Notes under the pieces: generated by a model | What the model was told of the DNA's origin: nothing | Database searches by the model: none | What the model saw: the letters and a program-made list of their open reading frames with translations, nothing else | Origin: Oscillospiraceae bacterium | GTDB lineage: Bacteria > Bacillota > Clostridia > Oscillospirales > Ruminococcaceae | DNA length: 7,547 bases | Direction: 5' to 3' | NCBI GenBank assembly: GCA_017828935.1 | Contig: JAGAUG010000015.1 | Coordinates: forward strand, 1 to 7,547 | Shown: positions 1 through 6,957 of the stretch, one piece after another | Position numbering within the stretch: the first letter of the stretch is position 1 | Layout: each line of letters opens with the position of its first letter | Program-made: the position numbers and the translations under genes

Positions 1-597
1 ATTATTTTTAATAATATTATAAATTTTATTAGAAAATTTTATTGATTCTTTTATAGATAAAATTATAATATATATAATAAATATATTAAATGGGATATCT
101 ATTATAGATTCATAAAAAATTCCTCGCCAGCCGTAATTTATAAAAATAAATGTTGTGTGGAGGCCTAAACCTAGACCTTTTAAAAAAGCAACGAGGCTTA
201 TAGCGAGCGAAAATATAGGAGAGAAGCCAAGAACAAAAATAATTATTATATAAATATTAGATGAGATAATATTAGATAAAAATAAATTTTTAAGACTTGA
301 GTTTGACTTGTTTTGGATCGTTTTATCGAACCAGTCGTGTATAATTTCTAAGCTTTTTTCGGCGCCGAAGTATATATAAGAAACGCCGAATAAAAATCCG
401 GATATTAATATAAACCAAATTATATTTGTTATAAAACGATCTGAAGTTCTCGAATTTTTAATATTTTTTTTTAGGATTTTTTCGTCTAATATTTTTGGGG
501 TTGGAGATTTTGGTTCTAGCTCTAAAAAATTTTTTGAGTTATTATTATTTATATTTAAAATATCAGATATATCTTGATTTGTTTTTGTTTTATTCAT
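1..597 (-). CDS. spoIIM: Stage II sporulation protein M-like membrane protein, 3' end outside window
   Basis: An open frame of 199 codons runs from ATG at 597-595 to the left edge without a stop, so the C-terminus is missing; Bacillus subtilis SpoIIM is about 214 residues. Seen: an Asn/Lys-rich soluble N-terminus (1-54), a first membrane helix (about 55-77), a hydrophilic loop, then a hydrophobic half with LGFSP (123-127), FLKG (138-141), GWRG (156-159) and a Pro-Phe-Asn (169-171) where family members usually have Pro-Gln-Asn. This order of motifs matches SpoIIM/DUF95. In endospore formers SpoIIM holds the peptidoglycan hydrolases SpoIID and SpoIIP at the septum and is needed for engulfment. 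The start is fixed by AGGAGGT 11 bases upstream. The N-terminal tail before helix 1 is about 30 residues longer than in B. subtilis. The gene is divergent from the ABC operon. A DUF95 protein unrelated to sporulation is the alternative; family assignment is firm, sporulation role is inferred. Confidence 0.8.
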   Translation of the reverse strand, partial: MNKTKTNQDISDILNINNNNSKNFLELEPKSPTPKILDEKILKKNIKNSRTSDRFITNIIWFILISGFLFGVSYIYFGAEKSLEIIHDWFDKTIQNKSNSSLKNLFLSNIISSNIYIIIIFVLGFSPIFSLAISLVAFLKGLGLGLHTTFIFINYGWRGIFYESIIDIPFNIFIIYIIILSIKESIKFSNKIYNIIKNN

Positions 598-604
598 CTA
601 TTTT

Positions 605-615
605 GGTGACCTCCT
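605..615 (-). promoter_or_regulatory. Ribosome binding site of the spoIIM-like gene
   Basis: Read on the minus strand this is AGGAGGTCACC. The AGGAGGT core lies 11 bases before the ATG at 597 and is strongly complementary to the 16S rRNA 3' end. It fixes the start of the edge-truncated gene and supports the gene being real. Confidence 0.75.
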
Positions 616-620
616 GAAGT

Positions 621-649
621 TTGTTATTATATTTATATATTTATATTTT
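621..649 (+). promoter_or_regulatory. Weak candidate promoter for the ABC operon
   Basis: TTGTTA (621-626), a 17-base spacer and TATTTT (644-649) each match the consensus at four of six positions. A rival is TAGACC (669-674) with TATATT (694-699) at a long 19-base spacing. Neither is convincing in such AT-rich sequence. The operon promoter should nevertheless lie in 598-743, because the neighbouring gene is divergent. Confidence 0.22.
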
Positions 650-659
650 ATGAGGACAA
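626..659 (-). promoter_or_regulatory. Candidate promoter(s) for the spoIIM-like gene
   Basis: Two overlapping minus-strand sigma-A-like candidates are visible. One has TTGTCC (659-654), a 16-base spacer and TATAAA (637-632). The other has a perfect TATAAT (631-626) with a poor -35, CTCATA (654-649), at 17 bases. Either would give a very short leader before the ribosome binding site. I could not recognise a sigma-E-type promoter (used by B. subtilis spoIIM). The region is almost pure A+T, so chance matches are likely. Confidence 0.3.
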
Positions 660-700
660 CTTAATAAATAGACCAAATTATATTTTTAAAGCTTATATTA

Positions 701-725
701 AAAATATTTAAAATATTAAAATATT
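701..725 (+). repeat. Three short AT direct repeats before the ABC operon
   Basis: AAAATATT occurs at 701-708, 710-717 and 718-725, that is three times at 8-9 base intervals, ending just before the ribosome binding site (AGAGGA, 727-732) of the ABC ATPase gene. The unit contains only A and T, so it could be compositional noise. It would also fit an unstructured, A/U-rich 5' leader that aids translation, or a protein-binding site. Confidence 0.4.
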
Positions 726-743
726 TAGAGGATGTGATAAGTT

Positions 744-1877
744 GTGATAGAAGTAGTTGGGTTAACTAAAAAATACGGTCAAAGAGTAGCTATTGATGAT
801 ATATCTTTTAATGTTAACAAAGGTGAAATTGTTGGTTTTTTGGGTTCTAACGGAGCAGGGAAGTCTTCAACGATGAATATTTTAACAGGATATATATCTG
901 CTACTAGTGGAAAAGTTAAGATAGACGGGATAGATATTTTAGAAGAGCCAATTAAAGCTAAGAAAAAAATAGGATATTTACCTGAAACGCCGCCACTTTA
1001 TATGGATATGAAAGTTAGCGAATATCTTGACTTTGTTTTTGAATTAAAAAAAGTTAAACAAGATAAAAAATCTCATCTTGACGAAATTTGTGAGTTAGTT
1101 AAGATAACAGACGTTAAAGACCGTGTAATTAAAAATTTATCAAAGGGCTATAAGCAACGTGTTGGGTTAGCTCAGGCTTTAATTGGAAGTCCGGAGCTTT
1201 TGATCTTAGATGAACCGACTGTTGGTTTAGATCCTAAACAAATAATCGAAATAAGAAATTTAGTAAAAAAACTAGGAGAAAGTCATACTGTAATTTTATC
1301 TTCTCATATTTTGTCTGAAATTCAAGCTGTTTGTGATAAAGTTATTATTATTAATAAGGGCAAGATTGTCGCTAACGAAAAGACCGAAAATTTATCTAAT
1401 ATAATTTCGGCAGATTCAAGAATATTATTAGATATTATTGGTAATCAAGACGAAATTTATCAAGTTATTTCGGGTCTAGACGAAGTAGAATCAGTAGAAA
1501 AATTAAATAATATAAATAATATAAATAATATAGACGAGATTTATAGTTTTTCGATAAAATCTAAAAATGGCGTCGATATAAGAAAAATTATTTCTAAAGC
1601 GGTTGTCGACGCAGGTAGTATTATTATCGGTCTTAGACTAAGTGGTTTTTCTTTAGAAGATATATTCTTAAAATTAACGGATTCTAAGTCTGATCAAGAT
1701 TTTGATCAGGATCAAGATCAAGATATATTTTTGTCTAATCAAGAAAAAGAAAAAATAAAAAAAACTCTAGTCGATATAAAAGATAAAGTTATAGATAATT
1801 TATCAAGAATCGATGTTGACGATATCGAATTAGAAAAATTTAAAATTAAAAAAAATAATATAGAAGGAGATGAATAG
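744..1877 (+). CDS. ABC transporter ATP-binding protein, GldA/Nat type, with long acidic C-terminal tail
   Basis: This is the cytoplasmic ATPase of an ABC-2 exporter. Walker A GSNGAGKS is at 34-41, the Q-loop region reads YLPET (78-82) with Glu81 where many ABC proteins have Gln (usual in this subfamily), the signature LSKGYKQR is at 132-139, Walker B LLILDEP at 152-158, the D-loop GLDP at 161-164 and the switch His at 188. A small C-terminal domain follows and ends with SLEDIFLKLT (303-312), where most relatives stop. The remaining 65 residues form a charged Asp/Gln then Lys/Glu-rich extension. Residues 255-263 are NNI three times, from a perfect 9-base DNA repeat. The start is GTG at 744, behind AGAGGA; the nearby ATG at 732 is followed at once by TGA. 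The permease gene begins three bases after the stop. It is the first gene of a four-gene cassette. The substrate is unknown; the fold and role as ATPase are certain, and the GldA-type assignment rests on motifs plus neighbours. Confidence 0.95.
   Translation: MIEVVGLTKKYGQRVAIDDISFNVNKGEIVGFLGSNGAGKSSTMNILTGYISATSGKVKIDGIDILEEPIKAKKKIGYLPETPPLYMDMKVSEYLDFVFELKKVKQDKKSHLDEICELVKITDVKDRVIKNLSKGYKQRVGLAQALIGSPELLILDEPTVGLDPKQIIEIRNLVKKLGESHTVILSSHILSEIQAVCDKVIIINKGKIVANEKTENLSNIISADSRILLDIIGNQDEIYQVISGLDEVESVEKLNNINNINNIDEIYSFSIKSKNGVDIRKIISKAVVDAGSIIIGLRLSGFSLEDIFLKLTDSKSDQDFDQDQDQDIFLSNQEKEKIKKTLVDIKDKVIDNLSRIDVDDIELEKFKIKKNNIEGDE
1506..1532 (+). repeat. Perfect 9-base tandem repeat, three copies, inside the ABC ATPase gene
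   Basis: The unit AATAATATA is repeated three times without a mismatch and in frame, coding Asn-Asn-Ile three times (residues 255-263) in the C-terminal domain. The in-frame length avoids disruption. It looks like slippage-generated low complexity in an AT-rich genome; copy number may vary between strains. Confidence 0.85.
1692..1727 (+). repeat. Degenerate GATCAA hexamer repeat coding an Asp-Gln tract
   Basis: Six consecutive hexamers begin with GAT: GATCAA, GATTTT, GATCAG, GATCAA, GATCAA, GATATA. They encode alternating Asp-Gln (residues 317-328) at the start of the C-terminal extension of the ABC ATPase. The in-frame hexamer keeps the reading frame. It marks the junction between the conserved protein and its tail. 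Confidence 0.85.
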
Positions 1878-1880
1878 AAC

Positions 1881-2591
1881 ATGTGGGCAATATTCAAAAG
1901 AGAGATAAAAGCTTATTTTTTATCGTCGATAGGATATATTTTTTTATCTGTATTTTATCTTTTTTCGGGTTACTTTTTTTACGCGACTTCTATAATGGCT
2001 GGTAGGGCGGATTTAAAATATGTTTTTTCGAATTTATTAGTTATATTAATATTTTTGTTGCCGATGCTTACGATGAAACTGATGAGCGAAGACAAAAAGT
2101 TAAAGACAGATCAGTTGTTGTTGACTTCGCCAGTTAATTTGTTTTCTGTTGTTTTTGGTAAGTTTCTCGCTGCTTTGACGACTTTGTTTTTCGGAGTTTT
2201 AATTATGTTTGTGTTTGCTGGTGTTCTTTGTTTTTTGGCTACTAGTTTTGATTGGATAATATTTTTGTGTAACGTGTTGGGATTATTATTACTTGGAAGT
2301 GCTTTAATTTCGATTGGAATTTTTATTTCGTCTTTAACAGAAAATCAAGTTATTTCTGTAATTTCTAGTTGTGCTGTAATATTATTATTATTTTTTATTG
2401 ACGGGATCAGCGCTACAATAAATATGAATTTTATTTCAAAAGCTTTGTCGTCGTTGTCGATTATACGGCCTTATAACGAGTTTACTTACGGTTTGTTTTC
2501 GTTGCCGAATATTGTTTTGTTTTTTAGTTTTACTATTGTATTTTTATTTTTAACGGCGCGAGTATTAGAGAAAAAAAGATGGGCTAGTTAA
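1881..2591 (+). CDS. ABC-2 type permease, GldF-like
   Basis: This is the membrane subunit of the exporter. Seen: the opening MWAIFKREIKAYF with SSIGYIFL, typical of GldF-type permeases, and about six membrane helices (approximately 12-34, 48-68, 98-119, 125-153, 157-177, 211-229). The conserved loop after helix 2 contains LTMKLMSEDK and LLLTSPV, which corresponds to the family pattern PLLTMRL..E....T.ELLLTSP and probably contacts the ATPase. At 236 residues it has the usual length. The ATG at 1881 sits three bases after the ATPase stop, with AAGGAG (1864-1869) inside the end of that gene, so the two are translationally close. The GldG-like gene follows after 33 bases. ABC-2 permeases of this type work as dimers with the ATPase; the exported or extracted substrate is not known outside Bacteroidetes gliding motility. 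Confidence 0.92.
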   Translation: MWAIFKREIKAYFLSSIGYIFLSVFYLFSGYFFYATSIMAGRADLKYVFSNLLVILIFLLPMLTMKLMSEDKKLKTDQLLLTSPVNLFSVVFGKFLAALTTLFFGVLIMFVFAGVLCFLATSFDWIIFLCNVLGLLLLGSALISIGIFISSLTENQVISVISSCAVILLLFFIDGISATINMNFISKALSSLSIIRPYNEFTYGLFSLPNIVLFFSFTIVFLFLTARVLEKKRWAS

Positions 2592-2624
2592 TAAAATTAA
2601 AAAATAAGGGGAGTGAAATAAGCA

Positions 2625-4094
2625 GTGAAAGAACTAAGAAAAAAATTAAATAATCCTAGATTTAAACATGGAACAGCATCTACTGTTATTACTTTAACTT
2701 TTTTGGCGATTATAATTTTAATTTATGTTATATCTATAAAGCTTCATGATAAATATAATTTGTCTATTGATATGACGTCTAAAAAAATATTTGAAATTTC
2801 TCAAGAAAGTAAAGATTATTTACAAAGTCTTGATAAAGATATTATTATAAGAGTGTTGTTACCTGAAAAAGATTTTTTAGAACATCCTTACTATCCTGAA
2901 CAATATAATCAAGTAAATCGTATTTTAAAAACGTGTAAAAAATACGGAAAAAATATTTTGTTAATTTACGACGATATAATAAAAAATCCGAAACTTGCTG
3001 ATAAATATGACAGCGAAATTAGCCAATATAGCGTAGTTGTAGAATCTAAGACTGATAGCAATCGGTATAGAGTTTTAGATATAGATAATTTATTTGAAAT
3101 TAATCAAGGTTACGGTTCGATAGATTTGACTTCGTCTAAAGCTGAACAAGCGGTTATATCTTCGATTATGGCGATTACTTCTGATGATCAAGTTAGGGTA
3201 GGTTTTTTATCTGGACATCAAGAATCAGATCTTTCAGGATTTAAGAAATTACTTTCAGATAATTTATATCAAGTTTCAGATATAAATTTATTAACAACAG
3301 ATATTCCTCAAGAACTTTCTTTGATTATTATTGCTACACCGGAAAAAGATTTTACAACGGATGAGATTAAGAAATTAGATCAATATTTAGATAATGACGG
3401 TAAGCTTGGAAAAAATATCTTATATTTTGCTGGTTTAAACCAAGGTGATTTACCTAATTTGGAGTCTTTTTTAAGTAAGTGGGATTTTAGTATAGAAAAG
3501 GCTGTTGTTTACGACCAAGTTAATATGACGCAGTTAGGTCAGTATTCTTCGATTGTTGAATATTCAGATTCAGATTTATTTAAAGCTCTAATAGATAAAA
3601 ATGCTTATACAGTATTTTTAAGTCCAAGATTAGTTAGGTTTACTGGAGAAGATACCGAAGAAAAAACTCATTCAGAGTTTTTAAGTTTTTCTAGCGATGC
3701 GGTTGGGTTAAGTTATAAAGAAGACTCGATTGAGAGTGTAGACAATCCGTCTTTTAAAGGTCCGTTTGCTGCGATTGCTAAAACTTCGAAGTTTTTAAAG
3801 ACAAATAAAAATAATGTTTCTTCAGTTATTGTTTCAGGTTCTATTTTTTCAGTAGATAGTGTTTTATTATATAATATGCCTGTTGCTAACGCACAAGCTT
3901 ATTTAAAAATTATTAGTAACATAACAGATAAAAAAAATATTGGAGTAAATATTGTTCCAAAAGAATTTTCTGGAGAAAAAATTAATATTAAACAAAGTAC
4001 AGTTGAGATGTTTAGACTGGTATTTGTTGTATTAGTTCCGTCGATTGTTGTTGGGGCTGGTTTGTCTGTTTGGGTATCTAGGAGGCACAAATAG
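2625..4094 (+). CDS. GldG-like ABC transporter auxiliary protein, membrane anchored at both ends
   Basis: The protein has 489 residues: a short basic cytoplasmic start, a membrane helix (about 17-38), a large extracytoplasmic region, and a last helix (about 466-485) followed by the basic end SRRHK. This topology, together with the sequence after helix 1 (NLSIDMTSKKIFEIS), the SSKAEQAV segment, the SGHQES motif (196-201, GHGE in many relatives) and the position behind a GldF-like permease, identifies the GldG/ABC_transp_aux family. The extracytoplasmic part has a fold related to sugar-binding or glutamine-amidotransferase-like domains in family descriptions, but no enzymatic activity is established. 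The start is GTG at 2625 behind AAGGGGAG (2606-2613); the GTG at 2614 is followed at once by a stop. The ribosome binding site of the next gene, AGGAGG (4080-4085), lies in its last codons. Family call firm, function unknown. Confidence 0.87.
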   Translation: MKELRKKLNNPRFKHGTASTVITLTFLAIIILIYVISIKLHDKYNLSIDMTSKKIFEISQESKDYLQSLDKDIIIRVLLPEKDFLEHPYYPEQYNQVNRILKTCKKYGKNILLIYDDIIKNPKLADKYDSEISQYSVVVESKTDSNRYRVLDIDNLFEINQGYGSIDLTSSKAEQAVISSIMAITSDDQVRVGFLSGHQESDLSGFKKLLSDNLYQVSDINLLTTDIPQELSLIIIATPEKDFTTDEIKKLDQYLDNDGKLGKNILYFAGLNQGDLPNLESFLSKWDFSIEKAVVYDQVNMTQLGQYSSIVEYSDSDLFKALIDKNAYTVFLSPRLVRFTGEDTEEKTHSEFLSFSSDAVGLSYKEDSIESVDNPSFKGPFAAIAKTSKFLKTNKNNVSSVIVSGSIFSVDSVLLYNMPVANAQAYLKIISNITDKKNIGVNIVPKEFSGEKINIKQSTVEMFRLVFVVLVPSIVVGAGLSVWVSRRHK

Positions 4095-4096
4095 CT

Positions 4097-5077
4097 ATGA
4101 CAACAAATACAAAAAAAGCGATTATTTTAAGTATTTCTGTTTTTATTTTGAGTTTAATTTTGTTTTGTGTAAAGTACTTACCAGATAATTCAAATACAGA
4201 AGATCTGAAAACAGATAAGCAATCTCTTAATATAATTAACGAACATATCGAAAATATTAATAATATTAATATAATTAACGACTACGGAGAATATAATTTT
4301 GTAAAAGGCACTAACGATAGTAGTAATCTTGTTATAGAAGAGTTAATTAATTATAAAAAAAATCAAAATGCTTTTGATGAATTAAGCGATAAAGTTTGTA
4401 ACTTTGTTGCTGATAAGATAGTTAATATATCAGAAACTGATCAAGAGCTTTATGGTTTTAATATTCCTCGAGCTAAGATTAATATAAAATATAATAATAA
4501 TTTAGAGATAAAATTATTAATTGGGAACGCAGCTCCAGGAAATATAGGATATTACGTAACTAAACAAGACTCTTCGCAAGTATATCTTGTTTCTGATAAT
4601 GTTATTTCTGTATTTTTAAAATCTAAACTTGATTATATTTCTTTAGATATAATTTCGCAAAAATCTGACGACGAGGCGATGAAAGATCTAGAATATGTTG
4701 AACTAACAAATAATAATCAAGACGAAAAAATAAAAATAATAAAAACTAAATCTAAAAATAAATATAATATAATTGAGCCGATACAAAAAAAAGTTTCTGA
4801 AGTTGGATCAAAAACAATAGAATCTTTTGAAAATATTTTCGCTCAAAAAATCGAAGCGATAAATTTAACTTCAGAAGATATAGAAAATTTTGGATTTAAT
4901 AATCCTGTCGCTAGTTTAAATTTAAAATATAAAGATCAAGAAGTTATTAATATTTTAATATCTGAGATACCTGAAAGCGAAGATTTTTTTGTATTTAGAA
5001 AAGACTATAATATTATATATAGAGTTTCTAAGTCTAATTTAGATTGGGTTTATATTAAAACAGATGACTTGATATAA
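4097..5077 (+). CDS. DUF4340 domain protein with one N-terminal anchor and two repeated modules
   Basis: Seen: an N-terminal membrane helix (about 7-26), an Asn/Ile-rich linker (about 45-62, several NIN repeats), then two similar modules. Module 1 carries YGFNIPRAKI (119-128), LLIGNAAPG and a YYV...YLVS strand pattern. Module 2 carries FGFNNPVASL (265-274) and an FFVF...YRVS pattern. This matches the duplicated DUF4340 architecture, in which each module has a G[FL]..P motif followed by a strand ending in LLIG. The bulk should lie outside the membrane. The gene starts two bases after the GldG-like stop, with AGGAGG 11 bases upstream. DUF4340 genes commonly follow GldF/GldG-like genes, so it is most likely a fourth part of the same complex. 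Its molecular role is not known. Module 2 is more divergent at the LLIG position (ILIS). Confidence 0.85.
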   Translation: MTTNTKKAIILSISVFILSLILFCVKYLPDNSNTEDLKTDKQSLNIINEHIENINNINIINDYGEYNFVKGTNDSSNLVIEELINYKKNQNAFDELSDKVCNFVADKIVNISETDQELYGFNIPRAKINIKYNNNLEIKLLIGNAAPGNIGYYVTKQDSSQVYLVSDNVISVFLKSKLDYISLDIISQKSDDEAMKDLEYVELTNNNQDEKIKIIKTKSKNKYNIIEPIQKKVSEVGSKTIESFENIFAQKIEAINLTSEDIENFGFNNPVASLNLKYKDQEVINILISEIPESEDFFVFRKDYNIIYRVSKSNLDWVYIKTDDLI

Positions 5078-5078
5078 T
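5049..5078 (+). promoter_or_regulatory. Candidate extended -10 promoter for the ATPase subunit A gene
   Basis: TGATATAAT (5070-5078) is a perfect extended -10 element (TGnTATAAT), with TTTATA (5049-5054) as a four-of-six -35 at 18 bases. It overlaps the stop codon of the DUF4340 gene. Transcription would start near 5085, only about 10 bases before the ribosome binding site at 5094-5102. It could let the subunit A gene be expressed independently of the ABC operon. Unproven; AT-rich sequence makes chance TATAAT fairly common, but the TG extension adds weight. Confidence 0.45.
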
Positions 5079-5109
5079 TTATAAAAATTAACGAAAGGCG
5101 GTAATATTT

Positions 5110-6894
5110 TTGGCTGAAGATTTAAATAAAAATAACGTAGTTTATTCGATAAATGGGCCTGTTGTTATGGTTAAAGATACAAAAGACTTTTTGATGTTAG
5201 AAATGGTCTACGTTGGCTACAAGAAACTTATCGGAGAAGTTATATCGATAAATGATAAATTTACGACTATTCAAGTTTATGAGACAACAACAGGTCTAAA
5301 GCCAGGAGAACCAGTTGTTGGGACTGGCGATAATATGTGTGTATTACTTGGTCCAGGAATAATATCTAATATATTTGACGGAATAGAACGTCCATTAAAA
5401 AAATTAGAAGAAAAATCCGGTGCTTTTATAAGCGAAGGTTGCGATGTTGATAATTTAGATATGACTCGTCTTTGGGATGTAAAAATAACAGCGAAGCTCG
5501 GCGAAAATTTAAAACACGGCTATGTTTACGCGACTTGTCAAGAGACACCGCTTATAGAACATCGTTGTTTATTGTCGCCAAACTCTAAAGAAGGTGAAGT
5601 TATTTTTGTAGCCGAAGACGGAAAGTATAGCTTAAAAGACGTTATTATAAAAATAAAAACTTCGAAGGGCGAAATTATTGATATTAATCTTTATCAAAAA
5701 TGGCCAATTAGAGTTCCTAGGCCAGTTCTAAATAGAATGCCGTTGAGACAACCGTTAGTTACTGGACAAAGAGTTATTGATTCGATGTTTCCGATTGCTA
5801 AAGGCGGAACTGGTGCTGTTCCTGGTGGCTTCGGAACCGGAAAAACGATGACTCAACACCAGCTAGCTAAGTGGTGTGATGCAGACATAATAGTTTATAT
5901 CGGCTGCGGTGAGCGCGGTAACGAGATGACACAAGTTTTAGAAGAGTTCTCTGGTTTGATTGACCCAAAATCAGGATGTCCGCTTACTGATAGAACTGTT
6001 TTGATTGCTAATACTTCTAATATGCCAGTTGCTGCCAGAGAAGCTTCGATATATACAGGAATTACTTTAGCTGAATATTATCGAGATATGGGTTATCATG
6101 TTGCTATGATGGCTGATTCAACTTCGAGGTGGGCGGAAGCGCTAAGAGAAATTTCAGGTCGTCTTGAAGAGATGCCGGCTGAAGAAGGGTATCCGGCTTA
6201 CTTGCCGTCTAGATTATCTCAGTTTTATGAAAGAGCTGGTTATATGACGGCGCTAAACGGAAAGGAAGGCTCGATTTCAATTATTGGAGCTGTTTCGCCT
6301 CAAGGAGCTGACTTTTCTGAGCCTGTAACTCAAAATACCAAAAGATTTGTTAGAAGTTTTTGGGCTTTAGATAAAAATTTAGCTTATTCGAGACATTACC
6401 CAGCTATCAATTGGAACACAAGCTATAGCGAATATTTAGATGATTTAACGCCGTGGTATCACGAAAATATAGATCCGGAATTTATGAAATCTAGACAAAA
6501 AATATATTCGATTTTACAAGAAGAAAACAAATTGATGGAAATAGTTAAACTTGTCGGAGAAGATGTGTTACCAGACGATCAAAAGCTTGTTATAGAGATC
6601 GCTAAAGTTATTAGAGTAGGATTCTTACAACAAAATGCATATCATAAAGATGATACATACGTTCCGCTTGATAAGCAACTAAAAATGATGAACGTTATTA
6701 TTAAACTATATGAAGTATCTAAGATGATAATTTCTAATGGAGTAGCGTTATCTTTATTAATCGAAAAGACAGATATGTTTGAGAAATTAATTAAAATGAA
6801 ATATGAAATTCCAAACGATAATTTAGAAATATTTGATGAATACTTTGATGAAATTAATAAATTAACGCAATTTCAATCGATTAAATCAATTTAA
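5110..6894 (+). CDS. ntpA: V/A-type ATPase catalytic subunit A
   Basis: This is the nucleotide-hydrolysing or -synthesising subunit of the rotary V/A-ATPase, working as an A3B3 ring on the cytoplasmic side. At 594 residues it has the family's normal length. Seen: an N-terminal beta-barrel (about 1-75) with YSINGPVVMV; the non-homologous insert typical of A subunits (about 110-190), which F1 beta subunits lack; Walker A GGFGTGKT (239-246); catalytic Glu268 in GERGNE; Walker B ending at Asp336 in MMADSTSRWAEALRE; and the C-terminal helical domain (about 436-594). No key residue is missing. The start is TTG at 5110, giving MAEDLNK, with AAAGGCGGT (5094-5102) upstream. It lies 32 bases after the DUF4340 gene. 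The usual partners (subunits I, K, E, C, F before; B, D after) are absent: ABC genes precede it and terminators follow. The function is clear; whether the ATP synthase/ion pump is complete cannot be judged here. Confidence 0.96.
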   Translation: MAEDLNKNNVVYSINGPVVMVKDTKDFLMLEMVYVGYKKLIGEVISINDKFTTIQVYETTTGLKPGEPVVGTGDNMCVLLGPGIISNIFDGIERPLKKLEEKSGAFISEGCDVDNLDMTRLWDVKITAKLGENLKHGYVYATCQETPLIEHRCLLSPNSKEGEVIFVAEDGKYSLKDVIIKIKTSKGEIIDINLYQKWPIRVPRPVLNRMPLRQPLVTGQRVIDSMFPIAKGGTGAVPGGFGTGKTMTQHQLAKWCDADIIVYIGCGERGNEMTQVLEEFSGLIDPKSGCPLTDRTVLIANTSNMPVAAREASIYTGITLAEYYRDMGYHVAMMADSTSRWAEALREISGRLEEMPAEEGYPAYLPSRLSQFYERAGYMTALNGKEGSISIIGAVSPQGADFSEPVTQNTKRFVRSFWALDKNLAYSRHYPAINWNTSYSEYLDDLTPWYHENIDPEFMKSRQKIYSILQEENKLMEIVKLVGEDVLPDDQKLVIEIAKVIRVGFLQQNAYHKDDTYVPLDKQLKMMNVIIKLYEVSKMIISNGVALSLLIEKTDMFEKLIKMKYEIPNDNLEIFDEYFDEINKLTQFQSIKSI

Positions 6895-6913
6895 AATAAA
6901 TACAAATATTTTT

Positions 6914-6945
6914 AGGCGCGAAATTTTTATTTCGCGCCTGTTTTT
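6914..6945 (+). terminator. Rho-independent terminator after ntpA
   Basis: A perfect 11-base-pair stem (6914-6924 with 6929-6939; core GGCGCG/CGCGCC) with a four-T loop is followed by GTTTTT (6940-6945). It lies 20 bases after the ntpA stop and ends the plus-strand transcription unit. On the minus strand the stem is not followed by a clear T run, so it mainly acts on plus-strand transcripts. Confidence 0.92.
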
Positions 6946-6957
6946 AAAAAACAAACT

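Noticed and set aside
650..664. Tiny frame ATG AGG ACA ACT TAA before the ABC operon as a leader peptide
   Set aside because: Only four codons, no ribosome binding site, no regulatory codon run and no terminator/antiterminator pair nearby.
598..743. Riboswitch or T-box leader before the ABC operon
   Set aside because: The stretch is almost pure A+T, with no stable stems, no T-box motif and no terminator, and it is too short for the known classes.
1506..1727. CRISPR-like or iteron array from the short tandem repeats
   Set aside because: The repeats are 6 and 9 bases, contiguous, in frame and without spacers; they are coding microsatellites.
3899..4090. 63-codon open frame on the minus strand
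   Set aside because: It lies wholly inside the GldG-like gene on the opposite strand, has no convincing ribosome binding site and resembles no known protein; it is a shadow of the real gene.
1881..5077. A gliding-motility apparatus inferred from the Gld names
   Set aside because: Only the ABC-type components resemble Gld proteins; none of the other gliding or type IX secretion genes is present, and such ABC cassettes are widespread in non-gliding Firmicutes.
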